DNA of 64,000 nucleotides from Pseudorasbora parva. Its lineage: Eukaryota > Chordata > Actinopteri > Cypriniformes > Gobionidae. The stretch spans positions 48,929,974 through 48,993,973 of the forward strand of contig NC_090174.1 in NCBI RefSeq assembly GCF_024679245.1, read 5' to 3'. Shown here in pieces: positions 39,579 to 51,200 of this stretch. Positions within the stretch are counted from its first letter, which is position 1; each line of letters begins with the position of its first letter. Below the pieces are notes generated by a model. The model saw nothing but the letters and a program-made list of their open reading frames with translations. It had not been told where the DNA came from and made no database searches. The translations under genes and the position numbers were made by a program.

Positions 39579-42500
39579 ATGCGTCACATCCACGTGGAAC
39601 TGGCTCGTAAAGAGCCTGCCGTAGAGCTTCCAGCCCAGGATGGCGATCTGCCTCTGCCTAGCACTCAGAGTGAGAGCCCTGAACCTGGAGTACGTAGAGT
39701 AGTTCCCAGACCTTTTGGAGAAGAAGAGATAAGACTGCAGAAGGTCTACCAGCTGTCAATCCTCTCACAAAGAGGTGGTTTTGGGGAAAATCAAGAGACT
39801 CTGCGACCTATTAGAGTAGGCATGAAACGTAGTCTGGAGGGGACGCAGGTCCCTGTCGCTCACAAGCGTCTTTTCCAACAGGATGATGATGATGACGATG
39901 AGTCCGATGGTGAGGTGCTGTGTGGGTCTGGGGTGGAACCACTTTTTTACAACTCGTTCCTTGAGCACAGAGACTCAGAAATCCCTAGGTCACCTCCCCT
40001 TTCCCCTTCACATCCACCAATTCCTGGTCGCCGCCCAGCCCAGCACAACCATGACAGGCCCGTCCCAGACGCCTTCTCCCCGCTGTCCCCAAAATCTCCT
40101 CCAATGGTTGACCCCCAAGGCCCTCACTCCACCTGGGGCCAATGCGAGGGAAGTCCTCCTACCCTTACTCCCAGGACCGAGGCCTCCACAGCAGGAAACC
40201 TCCCGGCTGGCTCCAGCGAAGAGCCTCAGAACGAAGGCCATAACTCTGTGGACGTCAAGAGTACGTTGTGCGCCACAGATAGCAGTTGGGCACCTGTCCC
40301 GTTTTCAACACCCGCTGAGGCTGTCAAATGGGGGACAACTTTCGAATCTTCTCCTCCTCCATCAGAGACAAAGAACTTCTCCTCCTCTAATGGACTGAGT
40401 TCTCTGGAGAAAACAGTGGAAGCAAATAGTCAGATATCAGGATCATCCAATTCCTGCCCAGTGAAGAAAAGACTTCTGTCCTCCAGTGATACAGGAGAGT
40501 CCTGCTCAGAGGATGAGGGTCCATCTACATCAAAACGCAGTCGGCTGGCACTGTTGGCACCGGGGCTCGGATTAGCATCCTGTCGCAGCACTGATGCCAA
40601 GGGTGCACCCTTCTGGAATCACCTACTACCCTCAGCAAGAGAGCGCACCAAGGTGAGATGGAAATACCTAGAAATTAAACTGAAGGCCCTTCCACATGAC
40701 TTTACAATGTAGCTAGATATACAAATTTGAATTTTAACCACCAGCTTAGATGACTTGAGCCTGGTGAACCAATTATATAAATACCCTTACATCTTTAAAA
40801 CGAACAAATCGGGTACCAGTAACGGCGACCATAGAAATGAATTTGATGTGCCATTAGACTAATCCTTTTTTGCTTCTCGTATACACAAAATTATTTTGTA
40901 GATGACTTCAAATATACACTACCATTCAAAAGTTTGGGATATGTTTTTAAAGAAATTAATATATTTTTTCCCAGCAAGGATTAAGTCAATGTGAAATGCA
41001 ATGCATAATCAGGCACCAATTTACTGTTGCATAATGTATGTATGTATATATAATATGCACGTCATGGCAGATATGAGCTTACTATGTTTCCACACACATC
41101 CAGTTCATTCAGCATACTGAGGCCCCTCCTCCGTGGACAGAAAAGTCTCTAGTCTCCCATTTGGGACATAATGCATTTTTGAGCTAACCTTGTAGACTCC
41201 CCCTGGGGGAGGGGCTCTGGTAATGCAACTCTCAAAGTTTTTGACCACTCTGTGTTGGTTAACTTAATGTGTAGCCAATGATTCCCAAAACAAATTTTAA
41301 TCAGTCTTTTGTGATTTGTTTGCAATGCTTTTCATGTAGAAGATGAAAGTGGCACATTGTGAGATGAGTCATGTGAAAGGGCCTTAATTTAAGAGGAAAA
41401 AAAACATGCGAGATGTTTCCACATTATGAATGATTACAATATAGAAGAGGAAATGGGAAGGTGCTGATTAGCTTTAGGAGAAACCATTTCTAGGTAATGC
41501 GTAGGTGTGAAGGGGGCGGGAATAATACACTACACATTACTGACAGTCATGATGAAAGGTGAATAGTCAGATGGATAAAAGACATATTGGGAGTGAGATT
41601 TTAGAACATGTGCCTAATTTTCCATTGCAGTACAATAAGCATTGGGACTCCAGAACAAAGTCCATTGACAGAGGCATTGTTCAATAGGTGAGACCTGCCT
41701 CACCTGACCTAACACATACAGGTTCTGGTCAAATTCAGTTCCAGAATGAATGAATTTAGGGTGAGAGGGGTTGCACGGACTACAGAGGCTCATATACTGT
41801 CACTTTCATCACGGCGGTGTTGGTACTCGAAGGCTGAGCTCAGGACTGAAGAAGGGAAGAATAAAAGAGAAAGTGAAGGACAGAGAAATGATCATAGAAA
41901 CAAGCCAACGAAGAGACAATTACACAGAGAAAGAAAGAAACCGTATAGAGAAACAAAGAGAGAGACTGAAATGAAGGATCAGACTTAAAATGTACAGGTT
42001 TTATACACAATCTATAGTTAAGTGTAGCTGATATTTAATAATAATATGTAATAACTATTATCAGAATGATATTATGGACTACTGTCATATGTGTGACATT
42101 GCGGACACATCTTCATCTGTAAGTACTTGCAGTCTTTTTTGTTTATTTTGTATGAAATTTAACATTGAAAATCTCCCATTGAGATTAGATGGTTCAGCAT
42201 TCCAAGTATTATGTCATTTCTGATGTCATAATGGCTGTTCTTTTCCGTTTTTGAATTATCTTTCCAATCACTCACTTTTTTTTGTTGTTGTTGATTGTCA
42301 TGAAGATATTCAAATCTAGTTGCGTTTATCACTAGCCTGTTTTTATATGATCATAAAATGGACCTCAACATTAGTGTGGCCTTATGTACTGACGTACGCC
42401 TTTTTTTCTTAAACAGATTATCAAAGTAAAACTTGGCACTAGTTGTAACATCTTTTTCAAACTTCCTTTTCAGACTGCTACAGACTGTTCGCGATCAAGT

Positions 42501-44330
42501 AGAAGGCTCAAAGCAGGGAGTCGACTCAAATCGTAAGTCCTTTTTTAAATTTTGTCTCAAGACAAATTCTATTTTATTACATTATATTAACATTTAAATT
42601 TGTGTGTTACTTTCTTCTATAGTCGACAGTTGCGCAGTGGACGCAGAACAGACACCAGCCGCTCCTGTAGTTCAGTCTCCTCTTTAGCCTCCATTAGCAG
42701 ACCTCTTCTTGGGAACTTTGAGGTACACAGACATGTTTGATATTTTGAACTGATTTTAGAACATATACTGTTTTCATTTGTCATGCGTTTCCGAGTAACA
42801 AGGTTGTTGTGTTTGGAATGACTTGAACATCTGGTAGCATGTGATCCTCCGTTGTTTATCGTAATGCCCGGTTTTATGGTGTTTTAAAATGTTGAGATTT
42901 AGAGATGTGTAGTGTACTCCAGCTATAAAAACAGTGATTAATTGGTTTTTGTGTGTGCATCTGTATGAAGGAATCAATTCTGAAGGGCCGTTTTACTCCA
43001 TCTGGGCGGATTGAGGGCTTCACCGCTGAGATCGGGGCTAGCGGCTCCTATTGCCCACAGCATGCCACCTTACCTGTGCAAGTGACTTACTATGACACCT
43101 CAGAGCACAGTGCCCCTTCTCCCTTCCTGGTAATAACTTGCTACCTTTTGTGTTTCATCTTTTCATCTCAGAGGATTATTTCTGTAAAATGAAATGCCCA
43201 TGTATTAAAATGTGAATGCGCCTAGCCTATTTAATTCAGAGATTTGTTTTTCATCATTCTAAATCAGTTTTTTTTTAATCATCATTTACATGTGAATTCT
43301 CATTTGTAAAATGCTTATTCAAAGCCATGTTCATTTGCCATGTTTAGGGAGTGATCTTGCTAGAACCACTTGGGAAAAAAGGATACAGCGTACCCAAAGC
43401 AGGGACCATTCAAGTGGTGGGCTCTCTTTCTATTTCTTTCCATTTATTATTATGATTTTTTTAAATGTATATTTATTTTGTACTTTTTTTTTTTTTAATT
43501 AATGTTTTTCCTTTTGTTGTTTTTTAAATCCTTTGTTTGAAATGTTTCTTTTTTGTTGTTCTTTGCAGACCTTATTTAACCCCAATAAGACTGTGGTTAA
43601 AATGTTTTTGGTGACGTATAATTTTGAGGACATGCCCGTTAATCACATGACCTTCTTGCGCCATCGTATCTTCCTGGTGCCTGTGGATGAGGTGGAGGGG
43701 CAGGAGAGCTCCTTGTCTGACAGGAAGAAGATTCTCTGCTACTTGATACACCTCAGGTACACGCCGACAGGATGTACACTATTGTCCAAATGTTTAGGTG
43801 TAGTTTTAAAAAAAAAATGCTTTTGAAAGAACTAAGTCTCTTTTACTCACTAAGGATGCATTTACTTGATCAAAAATAAAGACAGTGATTTTGTGAAATA
43901 TTATTACTATTTCAAATAACTAATTTCTATTTTAATATATTTTGAAATGTAATTTATTCCTGTGATGGCAAAGCAACGTTTTCAGCAGCCATTAGTGTCA
44001 CATTATCCTTTAGAAATCATTCTAATATGATTATTAGTGCTCAAGAAAGATTTTTTATTATCTACTGTATGTTGAACACAGTTGCGTATATGGGCTAGTT
44101 TAAAACTAACTATATTTAATATATTAAATTTAAAGAGAACCTGTTTTTTCCTCTCCTCTGTGTTTCCACATCTCAGATTCCAGAGTTCCAAGTCTGGGAA
44201 AATCTACTTGCACAATGATATCCGGCTGCTATTCTCCCGCAAGTCCATCGAGGTGGACACTGGGATTCCTTACGAGCTGAAATCTTTCACCGAGGTGCCA
44301 AGAAACCCCAAATACTCCCCCAGAGTGTGA
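39579..44330 (+). CDS. atosb: atosb / fam214b (atos homolog B), complete, seven coding exons
   Basis: Nuclear protein of the Atos (FAM214) family, thought to act in transcription; Drosophila atossa is the founder. Coding exons: 39579-40652, 42474-42532, 42623-42722, 42971-43129, 43348-43416, 43569-43756 and 44177-44330. All have GT-AG borders and matching phases, for 600 residues (the human protein, as I recall, is about 540). Exon 1 encodes a disordered Ser/Pro-rich half with an acidic run (residues 102-110) and nuclear-signal-like KKR and KRSR patches. Residues about 407-465 (LLGNFEESILKGRFTPSGRI, then EGFTAEIGASGSYCPQHATL) match the conserved DUF4210 block. Residues about 484-575 (VTLFNPNKTVVKMFLVTYNF through DIRLLFSRKS) match the C-terminal Chromosome_seg-type domain. 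The end PRNPKYSPRV also matches. No frameshift is seen. The family call is near certain; the start rests on homology. Confidence 0.95.
40917..40990. repeat. dispersed repeat fragment in atosb intron 1
   Basis: Begins TACACTACCATTCAAAAGTT, the outer end of the 30664 family. Confidence 0.6.
43795..44060. repeat. dispersed repeat in atosb intron 6
   Basis: TTTTGAAAGAACTAAGTCTC, then GATGCATTTACTTGATCAA, TTATTCCTGTGATGGCAAAG and AAATCATTCTAATATG: the inner half of the 30664 family. Confidence 0.65.
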
Positions 44331-45340
44331 GATCGTGATGCCCTGCTATAGTGGGGCAGAAGATCTGCATTAATAAAGATTGCAAGACAAGAGACCCCTG
44401 TACACTTGAACACAGACACACTTGCACTCATACATGCATACACAGACAGATGTATGTACATACACACAGATATCACACCCTCTCAAGGGCAAACTCTAGA
44501 ACTGAGTGTGTAACATGCATGCCTTGTGACTAAATTGAGTTTTCCTCTAGTGCCGTTAAACAGTTAAGCTTTGCCCTTCGCTCTGCCTGCACCTGCCCAC
44601 TGTGGACCAGTCGTAAACATGCCCGCCAACCCGATCTAAAATGTTGGTAACCATAGGTAGATATGGACTTCCTCGATTAAAGAGGACAGATTTGATGTAC
44701 AAAAAGGTAATGAATGAGACCAACAAGTACGTAGGGAGGAAAATCAAATGGGAAAAAGAGACTTCTGAGCCCCCGAATGGAGGTTTTAACAATGGACACC
44801 ACCAGTTAACTTGCCCATTAGAGGGGGATAAGAAAGTTCTAGAAAGAAAGAGACCAGCAGAACAGAGGACTGAAATTACATCCATTCAGTATCTGCACTG
44901 GTTGTAAAGAGGAAAATAGTATTTTGGACATTTTCTCGTTTCGGAAGGGCAGATTGGAGGACATTGCTGTTTCAACTTATTCTGAACATCAGAGAAGAAA
45001 ACAAACTGTAGTATTTATGTTCGCAAATGTCTTAAAAAAAGAAGCAATATGCTGCACAACTAGAGTGATTTCATTTTTGTGGAGGTAGTAGGTGCCCTCT
45101 CTGCTAGGATGGAGGGAAACAATTGCCAAGTGAGAGGGGATGGAGATTGGGAGGGAGGGAATGGGAGGGAATTTGGGGTATTTAAAATCAGAAAATGTTG
45201 TTTATGTATATTTTAAAATGGATTAAACTCTGTGACTTGCAGGTGAAACCATTGTTTGACCGTAATTTGTCATGGGATACTCGAATGTTTGCTCCTGTAT
45301 GTTTTGTGTATGATCAATAAAATACATTCAGTTGCAACAT
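44331..45340 (+). other. atosb: atosb 3' untranslated region
   Basis: About 1 kb from the TGA at 44328-44330 to just past the AATAAA at 45316. An 88-codon ORF inside it (44641-44907) shows no family resemblance and is treated as chance. Confidence 0.7.
45316..45321 (+). terminator. atosb: atosb polyadenylation signal AATAAA
   Basis: Canonical hexamer in gatcAATAAAatacattcag, about 1 kb after the stop codon; cleavage is expected 10-30 nt downstream. Confidence 0.75.
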
Positions 45341-47119
45341 ATATTTAAAATAAATTTAAAAAAAAGCTTGTGTAGATTAAGTGAAAATACCTCCAGCGTT
45401 TCATGCCAAGAAGATGCCAAAAATTAAAATAACCCCATGATTTACGCACCCTCAAGCCATCCTAGTTGTACATGACATTCTTCTTTCAGACGAATACAGT
45501 TGGAGTTATATTAAAAAAATGTCCTGCCTAATCCAGGCATTATAATGGCAGCGAATGGCAGCCAAAATGTGAAGCCCAAAAAAAGTGTAGTCATATCCAT
45601 TATAAATGTAATCCACATGTTCTGGGTGTTTAATAAAGGCCTCCTGAAGCCTATCGATGAGTTTGTGTAAGAAAGAAAAATATCCATATTTAACATGACA
45701 TAAAGTGAAATATCTAGCTTCTGGCAGACCACCTTCTATAACATGAAAATGGTAATTTAGGGTGAGAGGGGTTCTATTATTGTGAAACTGTTACTGTACT
45801 AATTTGTGGTTAAGATATTAGAAAATAGTTTATATTAGTAGAGAGAGAACTGATTTAGACTGATTTATTTTTGTCATTCAATGGTAAGGCAGCAAAATTG
45901 CCGTGTTTTTTTATTACTACAATTAATATTCCTAATATTACTTCAAATATAATTTTTTCATGCTGAACATGCATTGCAAATAATAAAATATAATACAACC
46001 TGAGCACTAGGGCCTCACAAGGCACTATATGTTTTAAAAACTCCATTATGGTTGGAAGAAAAGGTTAAATTATACTATGTAAAATTCATTTAATAATTAT
46101 AATTCAATTCAAATTCAATTATAAAAAATTTGCTAATTGGTTTAGCTATTTTGCAAAATTCGAATCACAAGAGGTCTGAGCACTGACTGTGTTTCCTTAA
46201 GCACAAGGAATGATACGAACATTCATTAAAACAGTATAAGATGACTTAGGATCTTGTTTCTCTCTTACTGATCTTTGTGTATTTTCTTCTTTACCAAACA
46301 TAGCTCAGTTAAGGCAGAGGTTCTTCTTCAGCTCTCTTTTAATGTGAAGCACTCACTGTTCGGCTCTTCTCTGTTGATCCTGGCATTACTTTTGCTCACA
46401 ACCTAGGGGGAAATAATCACATTGGCGTCAGACTTCATTTCTTGAGATTGTTGTCTTTCAGTATGTCATAACTTTCCCAGAACATGCAGAATGGATTATG
46501 TTTAATCTTGTTTTATTGAGCATCACACATCAGCTAAGGCAAGTGAGACAAACCTTGAGATAAAAGAGATACCATGCAATCACCCAAAATTGATTTTGGT
46601 TATTTTGAACTTTATTAATTAGTGGCCAGCAAAGGACACCACTATTGGGACAAACTAAGTATGGGTTTCTTTATTTTCATGTAAATTAATTTCAAACAGT
46701 TACAGCATCGCTATGAAATTATGATGTTATTTGTATGAATTTGTTATATTTTTGAAGGGATACTGCTAAATAAAAAAATAAACAGGCAATTTTTTTTGAT
46801 CTGTCATAAACATGTACTCTTAAACACATTTAAAGTAAAAAAAATACAAACATACAAAAAAATGTTATTACTTGACTTACATTAAACAACGAAAAGACTA
46901 AAATACAATAACTACATTTAGCTTGACTCCTAAAATAAATGTTAGTGAATGTTAAATTAATTGCTGTAACAGTAATTTTTAATGCAATTAAATAATAGAA
47001 ACAATGTTTTTCCTCTAAATATGGGTTAAGAATTTATGCATAATAAAACTAACAAATTTTTAAATTTTCAACTCACATTTTCATAAATTTACACAACATG
47101 CTAAATGACACCATTGCTA
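45341..47119. other. atosb-ranbp1 intergenic region
   Basis: 45410-45735 resembles the interior of a TTAA-type cyprinid repeat (CCCATGATTTACGCACCCTC) without clear ends. The rest is AT-rich, with no exon. Confidence 0.35.
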
Positions 47120-47500
47120 CACTGTAAAAAAAAAAAATTGTTGTTTTTTGCTGGTTTAACTTAAAAAAGTAAGTAACCTGGTTGCCTTAAAATTTTGAGT
47201 TTATTGAAATAAAAAATTTGAGTTGTTTAATAAATAGAAAGTCAAAATATTTTTGTATCTGAACCACATAAAAAATGTGATAAATCATGAAAATAACACT
47301 TTTTTGCATGTTTCACTGCGTCATCAGAAATAAAACACACACAATTCCCCAATATGCTTACAAAATCTTTTAATAATATTTTAATAAAGGTTGTCGAATC
47401 TCAAAAAATGTTCATTGTATTAACACAAAATTTTAATTTCAATGAACTCAAAATTTTAAGGCAACCAGGTAACTTTTTTTCTAAATAATTTTTTACAGTG
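47120..47500. mobile_element. CACTG...CAGTG-ended MITE with TA flanks
   Basis: Terminal CACTGTAAAAAA and TTTTTTACAGTG. Inner arms AACCTGGTTGCCTTAAAATT and AATTTTAAGGCAACCAGGT are inverted. TA lies on both sides. The ends suggest the CMC/EnSpm group. Confidence 0.65.
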
Positions 47501-47795
47501 TACACTTTTAGAACAAATTAATTTAGTTAGTATTTGACCAGTATTTTAATGTGTTTTGATTTTAAAATATCATGTAGTAGGCTAAATGTTTTAAGCATTG
47601 ATTTATTAAATTAAAAATAAAATGTAATTTATATAGAGCAGTGGTTTTAAGCCACATTTATATAAGTATAAAAATAACAGAAGGCCTTAGTTGTCAGCAT
47701 CTGTATTCTCATAATTGAGTTCAGTGATAGGCTAATTTACCAAAAATAGTTGTCTCATAGACTGATGAAACTGACTGAAATGTCAGAGCTCTGAG

Positions 47796-48128
47796 ATGAA
47801 AACACTGAAGTTTCAGTCTTCTGGAGGTTTAATAAAGGTTAATTCAACTGCATTGCAGGGTTCTAAAAATGCATTGCAGGTATTCTACAGAGGGTCAATA
47901 GATGTAGGAAAATCCCAGGACCATAAAACTTTACAGTGTCAGATGGATTCAGATGTTGAATGTAATGACCTGTCATCTTATTTTCCAGAATTTGTAGAGA
48001 GGTTTCTCAAAAATGCCAAAGGCAAAAGTGTATCCGATAAAACGGATAAAGAAACAAACATCAGCAACATTTATTCACAACCACTGGAGCTGAGCTTAGA
48101 ATTTGTGCGTAGCCGAAGCGCGCGTTGA
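47796..48128 (+). other. unrecognised 110-codon ORF just upstream of ranbp1
   Basis: The plus-strand ORF runs from ATG 47796 to a TGA overlapping the first CRE-like motif of the ranbp1 promoter. The product is hydrophilic, with an acidic middle (MDSDVECNDLSSYFPEF) and a basic end. An acceptor-like ttcag sits just inside (codon 7-8), so it could be a terminal exon of an upstream transcript. I recognise no family, and no upstream exon is evident. Chance is possible, though the composition is less AT-biased than neighbouring spurious ORFs. Confidence 0.2.
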
Positions 48129-48265
48129 CGTCGCGCGGTTGCGCTGACGTCACCGCCTCTCTTCTCCGGTTAGGCGCGCGCGAAAGTATCGGAGTGAAAT
48201 CTCACGACTCGCACTGATCAAACCTACCAGAAACTCTCCCTAATCTTCAAACATCTGCAAAAACC
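48120..48265 (+). promoter_or_regulatory. ranbp1: ranbp1 promoter and leader with two CRE-like motifs
   Basis: A local CpG-dense island precedes the ranbp1 ATG. TGACGTC lies at 48126-48132 and a full palindromic CRE, TGACGTCA, at 48145-48152; GC-rich GCGCGCGCG follows near 48173. There is no TATA box, as expected of a housekeeping gene. Confidence 0.6.
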
Positions 48266-51200
48266 ATGTCGGACCCAAAGGTAAAAGTGACATCATCTTC
48301 ATCTTCATCCCCTTTCGGACCGGGATAGACGGTTATTTCGGTTGTTTTGTGGGCGATACATGTTTTATACAGGTCTTAGTTAACAGAGAAAAAAAGCAGG
48401 TGTTTTTCTCTTGTCATACGTCGTGCGCTTACATATTAGACGTTAAAACTGCACTTTCCATTTGCTATTCTTAATATTCGTCTAATTATACGTTGTCAAA
48501 GTCGTTTGTTTATTTAAAATCACGCTACAATCTCAATAGCAGCTACAACGTAACGTTACTTAAAAAACACTATTGTATGTGTATTTGTATTCATCACTTA
48601 CTTGAACGTAATAAAAACAAATATATGATTGTCTATTTACGTAATAAAAATATCTACGTCGTGTTCCGGTTAAATACTGCTCATCATTTAAAAATGAAAG
48701 CTGCTATGCTAAAACACTGTTAGCTTGTGTGTTAGCATTCCTAACCTGCCGCACATGTGAATTTCAAAGCCGGTTTTTTTAGCACCCTTCCGGGTTTAAT
48801 AGGGTGTTTTAGCTGTTTTTGCTCAGTGGTTTCAAACAGTGGGGTGAGACAGAGATTCAGACACTTAAACGCCTTTAGGCCGCTTATTAGCTTCTGCTAG
48901 CCTGAGTGCTAACTGTATGTCCACTTACAGAAACTGATTAAACTCGCACATTTAGACATAAACATCTCCAGATATCTGATCAGGAGTGAAGTCAATTGTT
49001 TAGCTAAATGAACTGCGTAGTTTTGTTAAAATGCTGACTGAAGAAACTTAACTAGGATGGGTTGAACCAGTTCAAAGCTTCACGTGTAGAAGATCTGCTG
49101 CCAGAGTTGGTCGGAAAGCTTTTGAATTATTCAAACTACAAGGGCCTCATTGATGTTACACTAGTGATTAGTGGATAGCAAGAGCGTGAATTCCAGCATG
49201 TGAGTTCAAGTTTACGACTCAGCACCAGTGCGTGTAAGTTTGGTTGCAGCAGCAAATTTGGAGACAATAGGCCAAACTCTAGAGAATGATCCCTCCAAAT
49301 CCCAAAGCTTTTCACTCCACTGATCTGATGAGTAATGTGGAAGCAGGATCCCCACCGTCGGGATCAGGACAGTGTGAAGCTCAGCAGAACAAATGCCATA
49401 GTTCATTTTTGTTATTCTCCCCAAAAAAAACTCTAATCCGAGATAATTTTCCAACTGCAGTCATTAGCATATTGTTTTGTTTGATTTAAAAAAAGCTGCT
49501 GTTATTATTTCCCCCTCCAGGAGGCACAAGAAGATCATGAAGCATCCACGGAAAATGTAGAGGACTCTAACCATGACCCTCATTTTGAGCCCATCGTCTC
49601 CCTACCTGAGCAGGATGTTAAGACCCTAGAAGAGGATGAGGAGGAACTTTTCAAGATGTAAGTCACTAACTTTAGTCCCGGTTTCCACCAAAATTACATG
49701 GAAACTTTGTCCCTCTCTCCATTGTGGTCTAAAGTAATGTGAAGTTTGGTCAGGTTACGTAGGACACCGTGCGACTTTCCGGTTCCTGCTGAATTTCGTC
49801 CTCTGCGTATAAACTTGATAAAGCCTGAACTATTGTTGCAAGATATACTGGTACTAGAAAAGTATTGCGATACCCTGTCAGGATGTGTGTGCAGAGCTCT
49901 GCTTTCCACTGTTCATTAAACATTGGAAGTAGAAGAGTGAAATATATACACGCTGTGCATGACAAAGAAAGCAACAAATATGCGCGCGTGAGAAAATATT
50001 GGGACGTGCCTGCGCTGCGGGACTCTGACCTGAAGTGCACGCAAGCCTTTCAGACAACATTCGATCGCGATTCAGTTCTTTCGCGGATTATTGTTTGGGG
50101 TTGAATGGTCAAAGTATGACAAATGCAAAGTATGAAAAACTGCTCTCAAGCACGCGCCACGTGAAGTTTGAATTCTCTGCTGTAATCAAGGGCTGACTCC
50201 GAAATAGCCCTCTATATACATTATTTGAGGGGAGAGCCATTTGCAGTGGTGTCTGTGACCATTAGTGGACGTTATTGAATGCACTCATTCAATTTCGCAT
50301 AGCACCGCAATAACGAGCATACAGCCGATGTACACACAATGGCTGTCCAACTTCACGCACTCTTTTCATTCACTCCTTCATGCAAACAATGTAAGTGAAT
50401 AACGTAGTCGTAGGGAAAAGTGAATGATGCATCAGTGGGCGATTTCGGATTCAGCCTTGTGATCTCAGCTGTGTTCTCAAAACAGTCCAACAGTGAAAAG
50501 AGACCCTTCTTAAACAGTGTTGCGCTGCACAGCGTCCTGTTGTTTAAAGCGACATATCAAAATTCATATAACGAACATAAATATCGGTGTGAAACGGTAT
50601 ACCGCCCAGCATTAGGTGCAGGTATGAAGTCACTTTTAAGCCAACTTGCAGATAGCGTCACTTATTTCCTCGGCAAAAAAAACAATAGGAATTTCCCCTA
50701 GGCTTTTGGATTTTTGCAAAAAACAAGCTCTGTGATTAACAAATGTTTGATACTTACACATTTTGTCCATTAAGATCACTTTATCATTTGAGGCCTAAAT
50801 GCAGTTGCTAGAAATAAAAAGCTAAAGGTAGGCTATAAATGATTTTTTTTCTTCTAAAATAATTTCCCCAGAAAGTTTAGTTATAGTTTATAAGAGCACA
50901 ATTATAAGCATAAGGCTGTAAACAGAGTTTAGCTCTTCGACGTGATGATCTTTAATCTCCCCAACAGCCTCTGTAGTCCCACTTAACCACTTGTTAGTAA
51001 CCACTTTTTTCAAGACGTGTAAAAAATTGTGGGTAATTTTGATGTGTATTGTTGTGGATCAAACATGAAAATTCCTTGAGTTTGTTGTAGGGCTGGGCGA
51101 TATGGCCCAAAAAAAAAATCCCCGATTTTTTCACCAAAAATTCGATTTACGATTTAAAACGATTTTTTCCCCCCTCCTACTTAAAATCAATCTGCAGATG

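Noticed and set aside
39883..40398. 171-codon ORF in another frame of atosb exon 1
   Set aside because: Shadow of the conserved reading frame in GC-rich coding sequence.
44641..44907. 88-codon ORF in the atosb 3' untranslated region
   Set aside because: No splice context, no recognised family; lies between the stop codon and poly(A) signal.
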